Source of the DNA: CAYOMP01 sp964405075
GTDB lineage: Bacteria > Bacillota > Clostridia > Lachnospirales > Lachnospiraceae
NCBI GenBank assembly: GCA_964405075.1
Contig: CAYOMP010000080.1
Location: forward strand, 1 to 12,126
Length of the DNA stretch: 12,126 nucleotides
Direction of reading: 5' to 3'
The position numbers and the translations under genes are program-made. Within the stretch, counting starts at the first letter, position 1. Every line of letters starts with the position of its first letter. The notes beneath the pieces are model-generated. The model saw only the letters and a program-made list of their open reading frames with translations, was not told where the DNA came from and did no database searches. This document shows, piece by piece, positions 1 to 6,233 of this stretch.

Positions 1-18
1 ATCAATAATTTTTTTCAT
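1..18 (-). CDS. Start of an unidentified leftward gene (N-terminus only)
   Basis: Reading the minus strand leftward from position 18 gives ATG and five further codons (MKKIID) before the window ends. A perfect AGGAGG ribosome-binding site lies five bases upstream (24-29), and a TATAAT box lies further up (50-55). The start is therefore well supported, but six residues say nothing about function. It is separated from the next leftward gene by a terminator, so it probably has its own promoter. Confidence 0.6.
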
Positions 19-49
19 GATATCCTCCTATTAAAAATTCACTTGTTAC

Positions 50-55
50 ATTATA
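50..55 (-). promoter_or_regulatory. Probable -10 box for the leftward edge gene
   Basis: The minus strand reads TATAAT here, about 32 bases upstream of the ATG at 18, and continues to an AGGAGG site. The hexamer 17 bases upstream is TGGTAT, a poor -35 match. The call therefore rests on the perfect -10 box and its place between a terminator and a good start codon. Confidence 0.4.
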
Positions 56-90
56 ATACGAAAAAATGTAAAATACCATATGTAAATAAT

Positions 91-131
91 AAAAAACCCG
101 GTTTCCGAGTTGGTAGAGGTAGGAAACCGGG
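91..131 (-). terminator. Intrinsic terminator of the leftward 120-codon gene
   Basis: A perfect 10-bp inverted repeat (97-106 CCCGGTTTCC with 122-131 GGAAACCGGG) encloses a 15-base loop. On the minus strand the stem is followed by six T (91-96) and more T-rich sequence. It lies 20 bases past the stop of the leftward gene at 151. On the plus strand the stem is followed only by CGTTTTG, so it works best leftward. Confidence 0.8.
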
Positions 132-150
132 CGTTTTGTGACAAAAAATG

Positions 151-513
151 CTATAGCATTATATTTAAATCACCATTAGACATTGTTACTGACAAGTCAC
201 TGTATGTTAAGCCAAGCTTAAATGCTGCAATAGCAGCTGCTGTAGCAATATCTACATCATCTGTAGTTAAAGTTTTTACAGGCGAATCCAGACAAAGGCT
301 GGTTCTGCTTATAACGGATATTAATGTCATATTAATTGAATCTTTATAATAAATAGTTGGATTATCATATTTAATAACTTCCTCCAGCATAATTGTAATC
401 TTATCAGAAGGTACATACGAAGCGTTATATAAACGGTCATTGTGAATAAATGAAATACTTACAATGTTTAATAAATCATCGTTTGAATTAAGTTTGTTAA
501 TTACCATATCCAT
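151..513 (-). CDS. Hypothetical protein, 120 aa
   Basis: I do not recognise this protein. It is supported as a real gene by a strong ribosome-binding site (minus-strand GGAAGGAG, about seven bases before the ATG), an AT-rich promoter-like region upstream, and a clean intrinsic terminator just past the stop. The product is soluble-looking, with no signal peptide or clear membrane segment. The N-terminal half mixes charged and beta-prone residues. An alanine-rich probable helix (about residues 89-99, IATAAAIAAFK) is followed by a short strand-like C-terminus ending in NIML. It is transcribed away from the AraC regulator and the microcompartment operon, so a link to them is only positional. The plus-strand reading frame over the same DNA (110-349) has no ribosome-binding site and runs through the terminator stem, so it was not called. 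Confidence 0.6.
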   Translation of the reverse strand: MDMVINKLNSNDDLLNIVSISFIHNDRLYNASYVPSDKITIMLEEVIKYDNPTIYYKDSINMTLISVISRTSLCLDSPVKTLTTDDVDIATAAAIAAFKLGLTYSDLSVTMSNGDLNIML

Positions 514-562
514 AAAATCACTCCTTCCTAATCTGGAAATATTTTTGAACTCTTATAACCTA

Positions 563-568
563 ATTATA
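563..568 (-). promoter_or_regulatory. Possible -10 box for the leftward 120-aa gene
   Basis: The minus strand reads TATAAT about 50 bases upstream of the ATG at 513. No convincing -35 hexamer stands 16-18 bases upstream. In such AT-rich DNA this box could occur by chance, so support is weak. Confidence 0.3.
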
Positions 569-603
569 TACAATATTTTAACTGAAAACATACATATAAT
601 TGC

Positions 604-632
604 TTGGAATGTTGCAAAAAGTGCTGTATAAT
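604..632 (+). promoter_or_regulatory. Probable promoter of the AraC-family regulator
   Basis: TTGGAA (604-609) and TATAAT (627-632) are separated by exactly 17 bases, a good sigma-70 (SigA) arrangement. A second TATAAT overlaps at 633-638. It would give a 5' leader of about 165 bases before the ATG at 805. I see no obvious riboswitch fold in that leader. A TTGACA at 731-736 lacks a properly spaced -10 box and is less likely to be used. Confidence 0.5.
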
Positions 633-654
633 TATAATAGACAGTATGTAGTAA

Positions 655-698
655 TATAGTCAAAAATATATAGTGATTAGAATGTGAAATTATAGTCA
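655..698 (+). repeat. Three short repeats TATAGTSA upstream of the AraC-family gene
   Basis: TATAGTCA occurs at 655-662 and 691-698, and TATAGTGA at 669-676, all just downstream of the likely promoter. A related ATAGTGA is found at 1729-1735, inside the promoter of the microcompartment operon. AraC-family proteins often bind short direct repeats, so these could be sites for the neighbouring regulator. The motif is short and AT-rich, so chance is a real alternative. Confidence 0.3.
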
Positions 699-804
699 GA
701 GTGTTAAATTTGTTTAATTGAAAAAGAAATTTGACACTTACATCATATTTTATGAAGAAATTTTTTTAGAACAATAAATTTATTTAGAAAGAGATTGGTG
801 TGTT

Positions 805-1656
805 ATGGATAAGCAGGCATTAGGATATTTAAACCAACAATTTAAGTTGTTTCATATTAAGGACAAAACAAATAAGCAATTTGATTTTCACTATCACGAA
901 TTTAATAAGATAATAATTTTTTTAAAGGGAAATGTTACATATTTTATAGAAGGAAAAGCATATTATCTTAAGCCATGGGATATTTTACTTGTAAAACATC
1001 ATGATATACATAAACCTATAATTGATCCAAATGAAGAATACGAAAGAGTGATACTATGGATTGATAATGATTTTATGAAATCACAAAATGATACTAATTC
1101 GGATATTACCAAATGCTTTGATATGGCAGGTGAGAAGAGTCTTAATCTTATTAGATTAGATGGAGAGATTCAGGGAAAATTAAAAGAAATTATTAATGAG
1201 ATGGAAAAATCAATTAATAGTGAGGAGTTTGGTAGTGCAATATTGACTAATGCATTATTTTTTCAGTTTATGGTATATATGAACAGAATATTTATGGGTG
1301 AGCAATTTGTTCCGGCTCAAAAGGTATTAAGGTCAAATAAACAGATAGAAGAAGTTATTAACTACATAAATGAGCATTTGACCGAAGAGTTAAGTGTAGA
1401 AGAATTATCGGAGAAATTCTATATAAGTAAATATTATTTAATGCATAAATTTAAGGAGGAAACAGGCTTTACATTACATAACTATATTAGTCAAAAAAGA
1501 TTAATGTTGTCTTTGAAGATGATAAAAGAAGGGGTACCGGTAGTAAAAGCATCGGAAAATTGTGGCTTTGGAGATTACTCAAGTTATCTGAGGGCTTTTA
1601 AAAAGTTGTTTAAACAAACACCACGACAAATGCAGGGAAGTGAATATAAGGACTAA
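805..1656 (+). CDS. AraC-family transcriptional regulator
   Basis: This is a 283-residue protein with the classic two-part AraC layout. The N-terminal part is a cupin-type ligand-binding domain (about residues 20-90, with FHYHEFN and later KPWDILLVKHHDIHKP). A C-terminal double helix-turn-helix follows at about 183-278. The second helix-turn-helix carries the family signature CGFGDYSSYLRAFKK..FKQTP (about 253-273), and the first contains LSVEELSEKFYISKYYLMHKF. The cupin domain probably senses a sugar, and the position directly upstream of the microcompartment operon suggests an activator of that operon in response to rhamnose or fucose (inference). The ribosome-binding site is weak (GAG at 791-793), unlike the strong sites of the operon, which fits a low-abundance regulator. 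The 141-base gap to the aldolase holds a separate promoter. RhaR/RhaS-like function is possible, but the exact ligand cannot be read. Confidence 0.9.
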   Translation: MDKQALGYLNQQFKLFHIKDKTNKQFDFHYHEFNKIIIFLKGNVTYFIEGKAYYLKPWDILLVKHHDIHKPIIDPNEEYERVILWIDNDFMKSQNDTNSDITKCFDMAGEKSLNLIRLDGEIQGKLKEIINEMEKSINSEEFGSAILTNALFFQFMVYMNRIFMGEQFVPAQKVLRSNKQIEEVINYINEHLTEELSVEELSEKFYISKYYLMHKFKEETGFTLHNYISQKRLMLSLKMIKEGVPVVKASENCGFGDYSSYLRAFKKLFKQTPRQMQGSEYKD

Positions 1657-1700
1657 AGCAAAAACAAACAAAAAGCAACCTATATTTTTGTGGAAAAATC

Positions 1701-1723
1701 TTCAAAAATATGTTGATTTTGAA
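1701..1723. promoter_or_regulatory. Operator-like palindrome over the operon -35 box
   Basis: TTCAAAA (1701-1707) and TTTTGAA (1717-1723) form a perfect 7-bp inverted repeat with a 9-base spacer. The right arm overlaps the -35 hexamer at 1713-1718. That placement is typical of a repressor operator or of an activator site abutting RNA polymerase. Candidate binders encoded nearby are the AraC-family protein (805-1656) and the DeoR-family protein (9980-10741). Confidence 0.45.
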
Positions 1724-1741
1724 TAGGAATAGTGATAAAAT
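1713..1741 (+). promoter_or_regulatory. Probable promoter of the microcompartment operon
   Basis: TTGATT (1713-1718) and TAAAAT (1736-1741) are separated by 17 bases, a good SigA-type promoter with a leader of about 50 bases. It lies in the only sizeable gap upstream of the aldolase. The -35 box sits inside a 7-9-7 palindrome, and ATAGTGA overlaps the spacer, so control by a nearby regulator is likely. Confidence 0.6.
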
Positions 1742-1797
1742 TAAATAAAGTCAAAATAAAACAACACAAACACACATTTTAAGGAGGGTATTTCTAG

Positions 1798-2604
1798 ATG
1801 GCAAATGTAAATGAATATGAAATCAAGAAACAGATATGTGAGATTGGGAGAAGAATCTATAACAGAAACATGGTTGCTGCAAATGACGGTAACATTTCAG
1901 TAAAATTAAATGACCATGAATTCCTTTGTACACCAACAGGGGTTTCAAAAGGTTTCATGACACCAGAATATATTTGTAAAGTTGACGAAAATGGTAATTG
2001 CATTCAGTCAAATGGTAATTTCAAACCATCATCTGAAATAAAAATGCATATGCGTGTATACAAACACAGACCAGACGTTGGAGCAGTAGTACATGCTCAT
2101 CCAACATTTGCAACAGCTTTTGCTATTGCAGGTATTCCATTAACTCAGCCAATCATGCCGGAAGCTGTTATCGCTTTAGGCTGTGTTCCAATTGCTGAAT
2201 ATGGTACTCCATCAACTAATGAAATTCCAGATGCAGTAGAAAAATATTTACCATATTACGATGCAGTATTACTTGAAAGCCATGGTGCATTAACATGGAG
2301 TGTTGATTTATTAGCTGCATATCACAAAATGGAATCAGTTGAGTTTTATGCAGAATTACTTTACAAAGCTAGACAGCTTGGTGGACCAAAAGAATTTGAC
2401 AAAGAAACAATTCAAAAATTGTATGAAATCAGAAGACAGATGGGACTTCCTGGAAAACATCCAGCAAATCTTTGTGCAGAACTTGGTGGAAAATGTGGTG
2501 GCGGATGTCATTCATGTACAGGAGCTCATAAAGGTCAGGATTCAGCAGATATAGAAAAAGTTGTTGCTGAAGTAACTAGAAAAGTATTAGAACAGATGAA
2601 ATAA
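1798..2604 (+). CDS. Class II L-fuculose/L-rhamnulose-phosphate aldolase with C-terminal encapsulation helix
   Basis: This 268-residue zinc aldolase of the FucA/AraD family is expected to split a deoxyketose 1-phosphate into dihydroxyacetone phosphate and L-lactaldehyde. Visible active-site features are the NDGN segment (29-32), the likely catalytic Glu80, and the zinc-ligand histidines in HAHP (His99, His101) and SHG (His162). Family enzymes are about 215 residues long. Here roughly 50 extra residues follow residue 220: a Cys-rich linker (Cys226, 233, 237, 240, with a GGKCGGGCHSC segment), then an amphipathic helix DIEKVVAEVTRKVLEQMK of the encapsulation-peptide type. This tail marks the enzyme as microcompartment cargo. 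The start is secure: ATG follows AAGGAGGG with good spacing. It is the first gene of the operon, 27 bases before AldDH. Rhamnulose phosphate is the favoured substrate because a rhamnulokinase is encoded nearby, but related clostridial compartments handle both sugars. Confidence 0.92.
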   Translation: MANVNEYEIKKQICEIGRRIYNRNMVAANDGNISVKLNDHEFLCTPTGVSKGFMTPEYICKVDENGNCIQSNGNFKPSSEIKMHMRVYKHRPDVGAVVHAHPTFATAFAIAGIPLTQPIMPEAVIALGCVPIAEYGTPSTNEIPDAVEKYLPYYDAVLLESHGALTWSVDLLAAYHKMESVEFYAELLYKARQLGGPKEFDKETIQKLYEIRRQMGLPGKHPANLCAELGGKCGGGCHSCTGAHKGQDSADIEKVVAEVTRKVLEQMK

Positions 2605-2631
2605 TTGCAACAATTATTGGAGGTGGCAGTT

Positions 2632-4062
2632 TTGGCAATAAATGAAGCCGAAATTCAAAATATTGTAAGAAGTGTTCTTGAAAATATGGGGAATGCGAAT
2701 GCTTCAACAAATAATGTAACAACATCCAGCCAGCCAAATAAGTTATTGGGAATTTTTGAAACTGCGGAAGAAGCTATCGCAGCAGCAAAAAAAGCTCAGA
2801 AAGAAATTCAACCAATGCCTTTGGAATTTAGAGAAAAGATTATCGCTAATATTCGTAAAAAAACATTGGAAAATGCAAAAATGTTTGCAGAATTAGGCGT
2901 TGAAGAAACTGGTATGGGTAATGTAGGACATAAAATTTTAAAACATCAGTTAGTAGCTGAAAAAACACCAGGAACAGAAGATTTATCTACAACAGCATGG
3001 TCTGGTGATAGAGGACTTACATTAGTAGAAATGGGACCATTTGGAGTAATCGGAGCTGTTTGTCCTTCAACTAATCCAAGTGAAACAGTTATTTGTAATT
3101 CGATTGGTATGTTGGCAGCAGGAAATGCAGTAGTATTTGCTCCACATCCATCAGCTAAAAAGGTTTCAAACCTTGCAATCGATATGATTAACAGAGCAAG
3201 TGTTGAAGTTGGTGGACCAGTTAATCTTGCAACAGCTGTTGAAAATCCAACAATGGAAGTCAGCAAAACAATTTTTGGACACAAGGATGTTAGCCTTTTG
3301 GTTGCAACTGGTGGTCCGGGAGTAGTTACAACAGTCCTTTCATCAGGAAAGAGAGCAATGGGAGCTGGAGCAGGTAATCCACCAGTATTGGTTGATGAAA
3401 CAGCTAACATTAGAAAAGCAGCAGAGGATATTATTAATGGATGTACATTTGATAATAATTTACCTTGCATAGCTGAAAAAGAAGTAATAGCAGTTGATTC
3501 GATAGCTGATTCTTTAATTAAATATATGATTGAAGAAAATGGCTGCTACAAATTAAATGATAGAGAAATCCAACAGTTAATTGAAACAGTATTTGTTGAA
3601 AAGAATGGTAAAAAGATTCTTAACAGACAGTGTGTAGGTAGAAGCGCAAAGGTTTTACTTAGCAAAATTGGAGTAACAGTTGGTGACGAAATTAGATGTA
3701 TCATTTTTGAAGGCGATAAGAAGAATCCAATGATTGACGAAGAACTTATGATGCCAATTCTTGGAATTGTAAGGGTAAAAGATGTTGATGAAGGAATTGA
3801 AACAGCAGTAGAGTTAGAACATGGTAACAGACATTCAGCTCATATGCATTCAACAAATATTAACAATCTTACAAGGTATGGAAAAGCCTTAGATACAGCG
3901 ATTTTTGTAAAGAATGGACCTTCATATTCAGCATTAGGTTTTGGAGGAGAAGGATATCCAACATTTACAATTTGTAGTCGTACAGGTGAAGGTTTAACTT
4001 CAGCTAAAACATTCACAAAGAGCAGAAGATGTGTAATGTGCGACGCATTATGTATTAGATAA
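2632..4062 (+). CDS. pduP: CoA-acylating aldehyde dehydrogenase of the microcompartment (PduP/EutE type)
   Basis: This NAD-dependent enzyme is expected to convert an aldehyde and CoA into acyl-CoA inside the shell. I chose the TTG start at 2632 (476 residues) because GGAGG (2619-2623) lies eight bases before it. A longer in-frame TTG at 2605 abuts the aldolase stop, lacks a ribosome-binding site of its own, and would place the real one inside the gene. Residues 3-20 (INEAEIQNIVRSVLENMG) form an N-terminal encapsulation-type amphipathic helix, followed by a Ser/Thr/Asn linker to about residue 36. The catalytic domain shows the PduP-type active-site cysteine in NNLPCIAEKE (Cys279) and the cofactor-region segment CPSTNPSET. 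A Cys-containing C-terminus (RRCVMCDALCIR) is typical of compartment AldDHs. Substrate may be propionaldehyde or lactaldehyde, and sequence alone does not decide. Confidence 0.93.
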   Translation: MAINEAEIQNIVRSVLENMGNANASTNNVTTSSQPNKLLGIFETAEEAIAAAKKAQKEIQPMPLEFREKIIANIRKKTLENAKMFAELGVEETGMGNVGHKILKHQLVAEKTPGTEDLSTTAWSGDRGLTLVEMGPFGVIGAVCPSTNPSETVICNSIGMLAAGNAVVFAPHPSAKKVSNLAIDMINRASVEVGGPVNLATAVENPTMEVSKTIFGHKDVSLLVATGGPGVVTTVLSSGKRAMGAGAGNPPVLVDETANIRKAAEDIINGCTFDNNLPCIAEKEVIAVDSIADSLIKYMIEENGCYKLNDREIQQLIETVFVEKNGKKILNRQCVGRSAKVLLSKIGVTVGDEIRCIIFEGDKKNPMIDEELMMPILGIVRVKDVDEGIETAVELEHGNRHSAHMHSTNINNLTRYGKALDTAIFVKNGPSYSALGFGGEGYPTFTICSRTGEGLTSAKTFTKSRRCVMCDALCIR

Positions 4063-4075
4063 GGAGTGATATAAG

Positions 4076-5290
4076 GTGGATATGAATATAGAAGATATCG
4101 TAAGACAGGTACTTACAGAAATGCAGGGAGCACCAAGTACAAGCAAATCTTGTAATTGTGCTTCAGCACCAAAGGCATCAGGTAGTGTACCAGCAACAGC
4201 AAAAGTTGCAATGCTTACACAATTGGAGAAATTTGAAATAAAAGAATATCCAATGCCAGAAGTTGGCGATGATGATATTTTAGTAAAAGTTGAAGGCTGT
4301 GGCGTATGTGGAACAGATGCACACGAATTCAAAAGAGATCCATTTAGCTTAATCCCTGTAGCTCTAGGAAATGAAGGTACTGGTGAAATCGTAAAAATGG
4401 GTAAAAATGTTAAGGTAGATAGTGCTGGAAAGCCACTTAACATTGGTGACAAAGTTGTTACTTGTATGATTTTCAAAGATAATCCAGATATTACAATGTT
4501 TGATTTGAATAAACAGAATGTTGGCGGTGCTGATGTTTATGGTTTATTACCAGATGATGACATTCATTTAAATGGATGGTTTTCAGATTACATATTAGTA
4601 AGAGGTGGCTCTACAGTATTTAATGTAAGTGATCTTGATTTAGATTCAAGAATTTTAATTGAGCCATGTGCAGTTTTAATTCATGCAGTAGAGAGAGCAA
4701 AAACTACAGGAATTTTAAGATTCAACAGTAGAGTAGTTGTTCAGGGATGCGGACCTATTGGTCTTATCTGCATTGCAATTTTAAAAACTATGGGTATTCA
4801 AAACATCGTAGCAGTTGATGGAGAGACTAAGCGTCTTGACTTTGCCAAAGAATTAGGTGCTTCTGCAACAGTTAACTTTAAAGATTTCCAGGGAATAGAA
4901 AATCTTACAAAGGGAGTTCAGGATGCCTTTGGTGGATATTTAGCAGATTTTGCTTTCCAGTGTACAGGTTCACCAATAGCTCATGCTAATATTTACAAAT
5001 TCATCAGAAATGGTGGAGGTCTTTGTGAACTTGGTTTCTTCATTAATGGTGGCGATGCTACAATTAATCCACATTTTGATATTTGTTCAAAAGAAATCAC
5101 AACAGTTGGTTCTTGGGTATATACATTAAGAGACTATGCAACCACATTTGATTTCTTAAAGAGTGCAAAAGACATTGGACTTCCAATGAGTAAGCTTATC
5201 ACTCATAAATATCCATTATCTCAAATTAATGAAGCTCTTCAGACTAATTTGAAGATGGAAGGATTAAAGATAGCTATCGTTAACGAATAG
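4076..5290 (+). CDS. Medium-chain Zn-type alcohol dehydrogenase with N-terminal encapsulation helix
   Basis: This is a 404-residue member of the medium-chain dehydrogenase family, not the iron-dependent PduQ type found in many other compartments. It probably interconverts an aldehyde (propionaldehyde or lactaldehyde) and its alcohol, recycling NADH. The GTG start is set by AAGGAG at 4061-4066, which overlaps the AldDH stop. A later ATG at 4082 is too far from it. Residues 4-18 (NIEDIVRQVLTEMQG) form an encapsulation-type helix, followed by a Ser/Ala/Cys linker. Catalytic-site landmarks are GVCGTDAHEF (Cys78) and EPCAV (Cys198). The usual GHE motif reads GNE (Asn99, Glu100), so the expected zinc-ligand His is replaced. 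The four-Cys structural-zinc lobe is also absent. The cofactor domain has GCGPIG (224-229) and an acidic residue at VAVDGE (Asp248), favouring NAD over NADP. Substrate is uncertain. Confidence 0.88.
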   Translation: MDMNIEDIVRQVLTEMQGAPSTSKSCNCASAPKASGSVPATAKVAMLTQLEKFEIKEYPMPEVGDDDILVKVEGCGVCGTDAHEFKRDPFSLIPVALGNEGTGEIVKMGKNVKVDSAGKPLNIGDKVVTCMIFKDNPDITMFDLNKQNVGGADVYGLLPDDDIHLNGWFSDYILVRGGSTVFNVSDLDLDSRILIEPCAVLIHAVERAKTTGILRFNSRVVVQGCGPIGLICIAILKTMGIQNIVAVDGETKRLDFAKELGASATVNFKDFQGIENLTKGVQDAFGGYLADFAFQCTGSPIAHANIYKFIRNGGGLCELGFFINGGDATINPHFDICSKEITTVGSWVYTLRDYATTFDFLKSAKDIGLPMSKLITHKYPLSQINEALQTNLKMEGLKIAIVNE

Positions 5291-5300
5291 GAGTGTCACT

Positions 5301-5606
5301 ATGAAAGAAGCGGTAGGATTATTAGAAGTGTATGGTTTCGTGGCTGCACTGGTAGCTGCTGATGCAGCTGCAAAAGCAGGTAATGTAACTATAGAATCAT
5401 TAGATAAAAACAAACCGGCAAATGCCGATGCACTTCCAGTTCCATTATTGGTATGTGTTAAAATAAGAGGAAGTGTTTCAGATGTAAATGCTGCTATGGA
5501 AGCAGCAGAGGAAGCAGCTAACCAGATATCTGGAGTTGTATCAAAATACATAATAGCTGCCCCGGCAGAAGATACAGAAAAAATGTTAAAAATAAGTGCT
5601 ATTTAG
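5301..5606 (+). CDS. BMC-H shell protein with enlarged pore loop
   Basis: This 101-residue single-domain BMC protein should form flat hexamers in the shell facets. The fold is recognisable from the start (EAVGLLEVYGFVAALVAADA) and from VKIRGSVSDVNAAMEAAEEAA, which matches the RGDVGAVKAA helix of ordinary BMC-H proteins. Between them, where its neighbours carry the short pore loop TEKIGSG, this protein has a loop about nine residues longer (roughly 34-48, LDKNKPANADALPVP), rich in Pro and Ala. The loop would line or cap the central pore, so it is likely a specialised pore. The ribosome-binding site TAGGAGTG overlaps the ADH stop, showing tight coupling in the operon. There is no encapsulation peptide and no domain fusion. 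It is called by fold and context, with the family call firm and the transported molecule unknown. Confidence 0.9.
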   Translation: MKEAVGLLEVYGFVAALVAADAAAKAGNVTIESLDKNKPANADALPVPLLVCVKIRGSVSDVNAAMEAAEEAANQISGVVSKYIIAAPAEDTEKMLKISAI

Positions 5607-5630
5607 TAGGAATTTAAGGAGGATTTAATT

Positions 5631-5909
5631 ATGAATCAGGAAGCATTAGGAATGATTGAAACAAGAGGTTTGGTAGCAGCAATTGAGGCATCAGATGCAA
5701 TGGTAAAATCAGCAGACGTTACATTAGTAGGAACAGAAAAAATCGGTTCAGGACTTGTAACAGTTATGGTTCGTGGAGATGTAGGAGCTGTTAAGGCAGC
5801 TACAGAAGCTGGTTCAGCAGCTGCATCAAGACTTGGAGAATTAGTAGCAGTTTACGTAATCCCAAGACCACACGCAGATGTAGAGAAAATCTTACCATCT
5901 ATCAAATAA
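5631..5909 (+). CDS. BMC-H shell protein, major facet type (PduA/PduJ-like)
   Basis: This 92-residue canonical BMC-H protein is expected to be a main tile of the shell facets. It shows the standard order: ALGMIETRGLVAAIEASDA, the pore loop GTEKIGSG (about 34-41), VRGDVGAVKAATEAG, then VIPRPHADVEKILP near the C-terminus. The ribosome-binding site is a full AAGGAGG (5616-5622), eight bases before ATG, among the strongest in the operon, fitting a highly made structural protein. It is about 80% identical (74 of 92 by my count) to the BMC-H encoded at 6363-6641, and the two also share their upstream ribosome-binding region, so they are products of a local duplication. It is separated by only 11 bases from the next shell gene. 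Confidence 0.95.
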   Translation: MNQEALGMIETRGLVAAIEASDAMVKSADVTLVGTEKIGSGLVTVMVRGDVGAVKAATEAGSAAASRLGELVAVYVIPRPHADVEKILPSIK

Positions 5910-5920
5910 GGTAGAATAGT

Positions 5921-6211
5921 ATGAATAAATCATTAGGTTTAATAGAATTACCTAACTGCACAGATGCGATAGAAGCATTAGATGTAATGTTAAAAACCGC
6001 AGATGTAAAGTTTCTTACTTGGGAAAAGAAATTAGGCGGAAGACTTGTAACAATAGTTATCCAGGGTGAGGTCTCTGCTGTAACAGAAGCTGTGGAAAGT
6101 GCAAAGAAAAGTGCAGTAGGAAAAATAGTTGCATCAGCTGTTATTGCAAATCCACATGACGAAACAATGAAACTTATTGAAACTAGTGCAAAACGTAATA
6201 AGTTTATGTAA
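5921..6211 (+). CDS. BMC-H shell protein, divergent paralogue
   Basis: This 96-residue BMC-H protein is clearly of the same fold as its neighbours (SLGLIELPNCTDAIEALD, then VTIVIQGEVSAVTEAVESA) but diverged. The pore loop reads WEKKLGGRL (about 34-42) rather than TEKIGSGL, putting an Arg close to the pore. The N-terminal helix carries PNCTD with a Cys at position 13. The C-terminus is basic (SAKRNKFM) rather than ending in PSIK or PQIK. A hexamer with different pore chemistry is likely, perhaps a minor tile or a mixed partner. The ribosome-binding site is only AAGG (5908-5911), overlapping the previous stop, so it is probably made at a lower level than the flanking tiles. Which molecule it admits is unknown. 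Confidence 0.9.
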   Translation: MNKSLGLIELPNCTDAIEALDVMLKTADVKFLTWEKKLGGRLVTIVIQGEVSAVTEAVESAKKSAVGKIVASAVIANPHDETMKLIETSAKRNKFM

Positions 6212-6233
6212 CTTATATAGATGAGGTAACAAG

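Noticed and set aside
110..349. Plus-strand reading frame of 79 codons
   Set aside because: It starts inside a terminator hairpin loop, has no ribosome-binding site, and overlaps a well-supported minus-strand gene.
731..756. TTGACA box upstream of the AraC-family gene as its promoter
   Set aside because: No -10 hexamer stands at a suitable distance (the nearest, TATGAA, is only 14 bases away). The pair at 604-632 is better spaced.
2605..2631. Upstream TTG as start of the aldehyde dehydrogenase
   Set aside because: It abuts the preceding stop with no ribosome-binding site of its own. The GGAGG at 2619-2623 points to the TTG at 2632, where the encapsulation helix begins.
2946..3470. Long minus-strand frame within the aldehyde dehydrogenase gene
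   Set aside because: It is an antisense shadow caused by codon bias, with no ribosome-binding site or recognisable protein.
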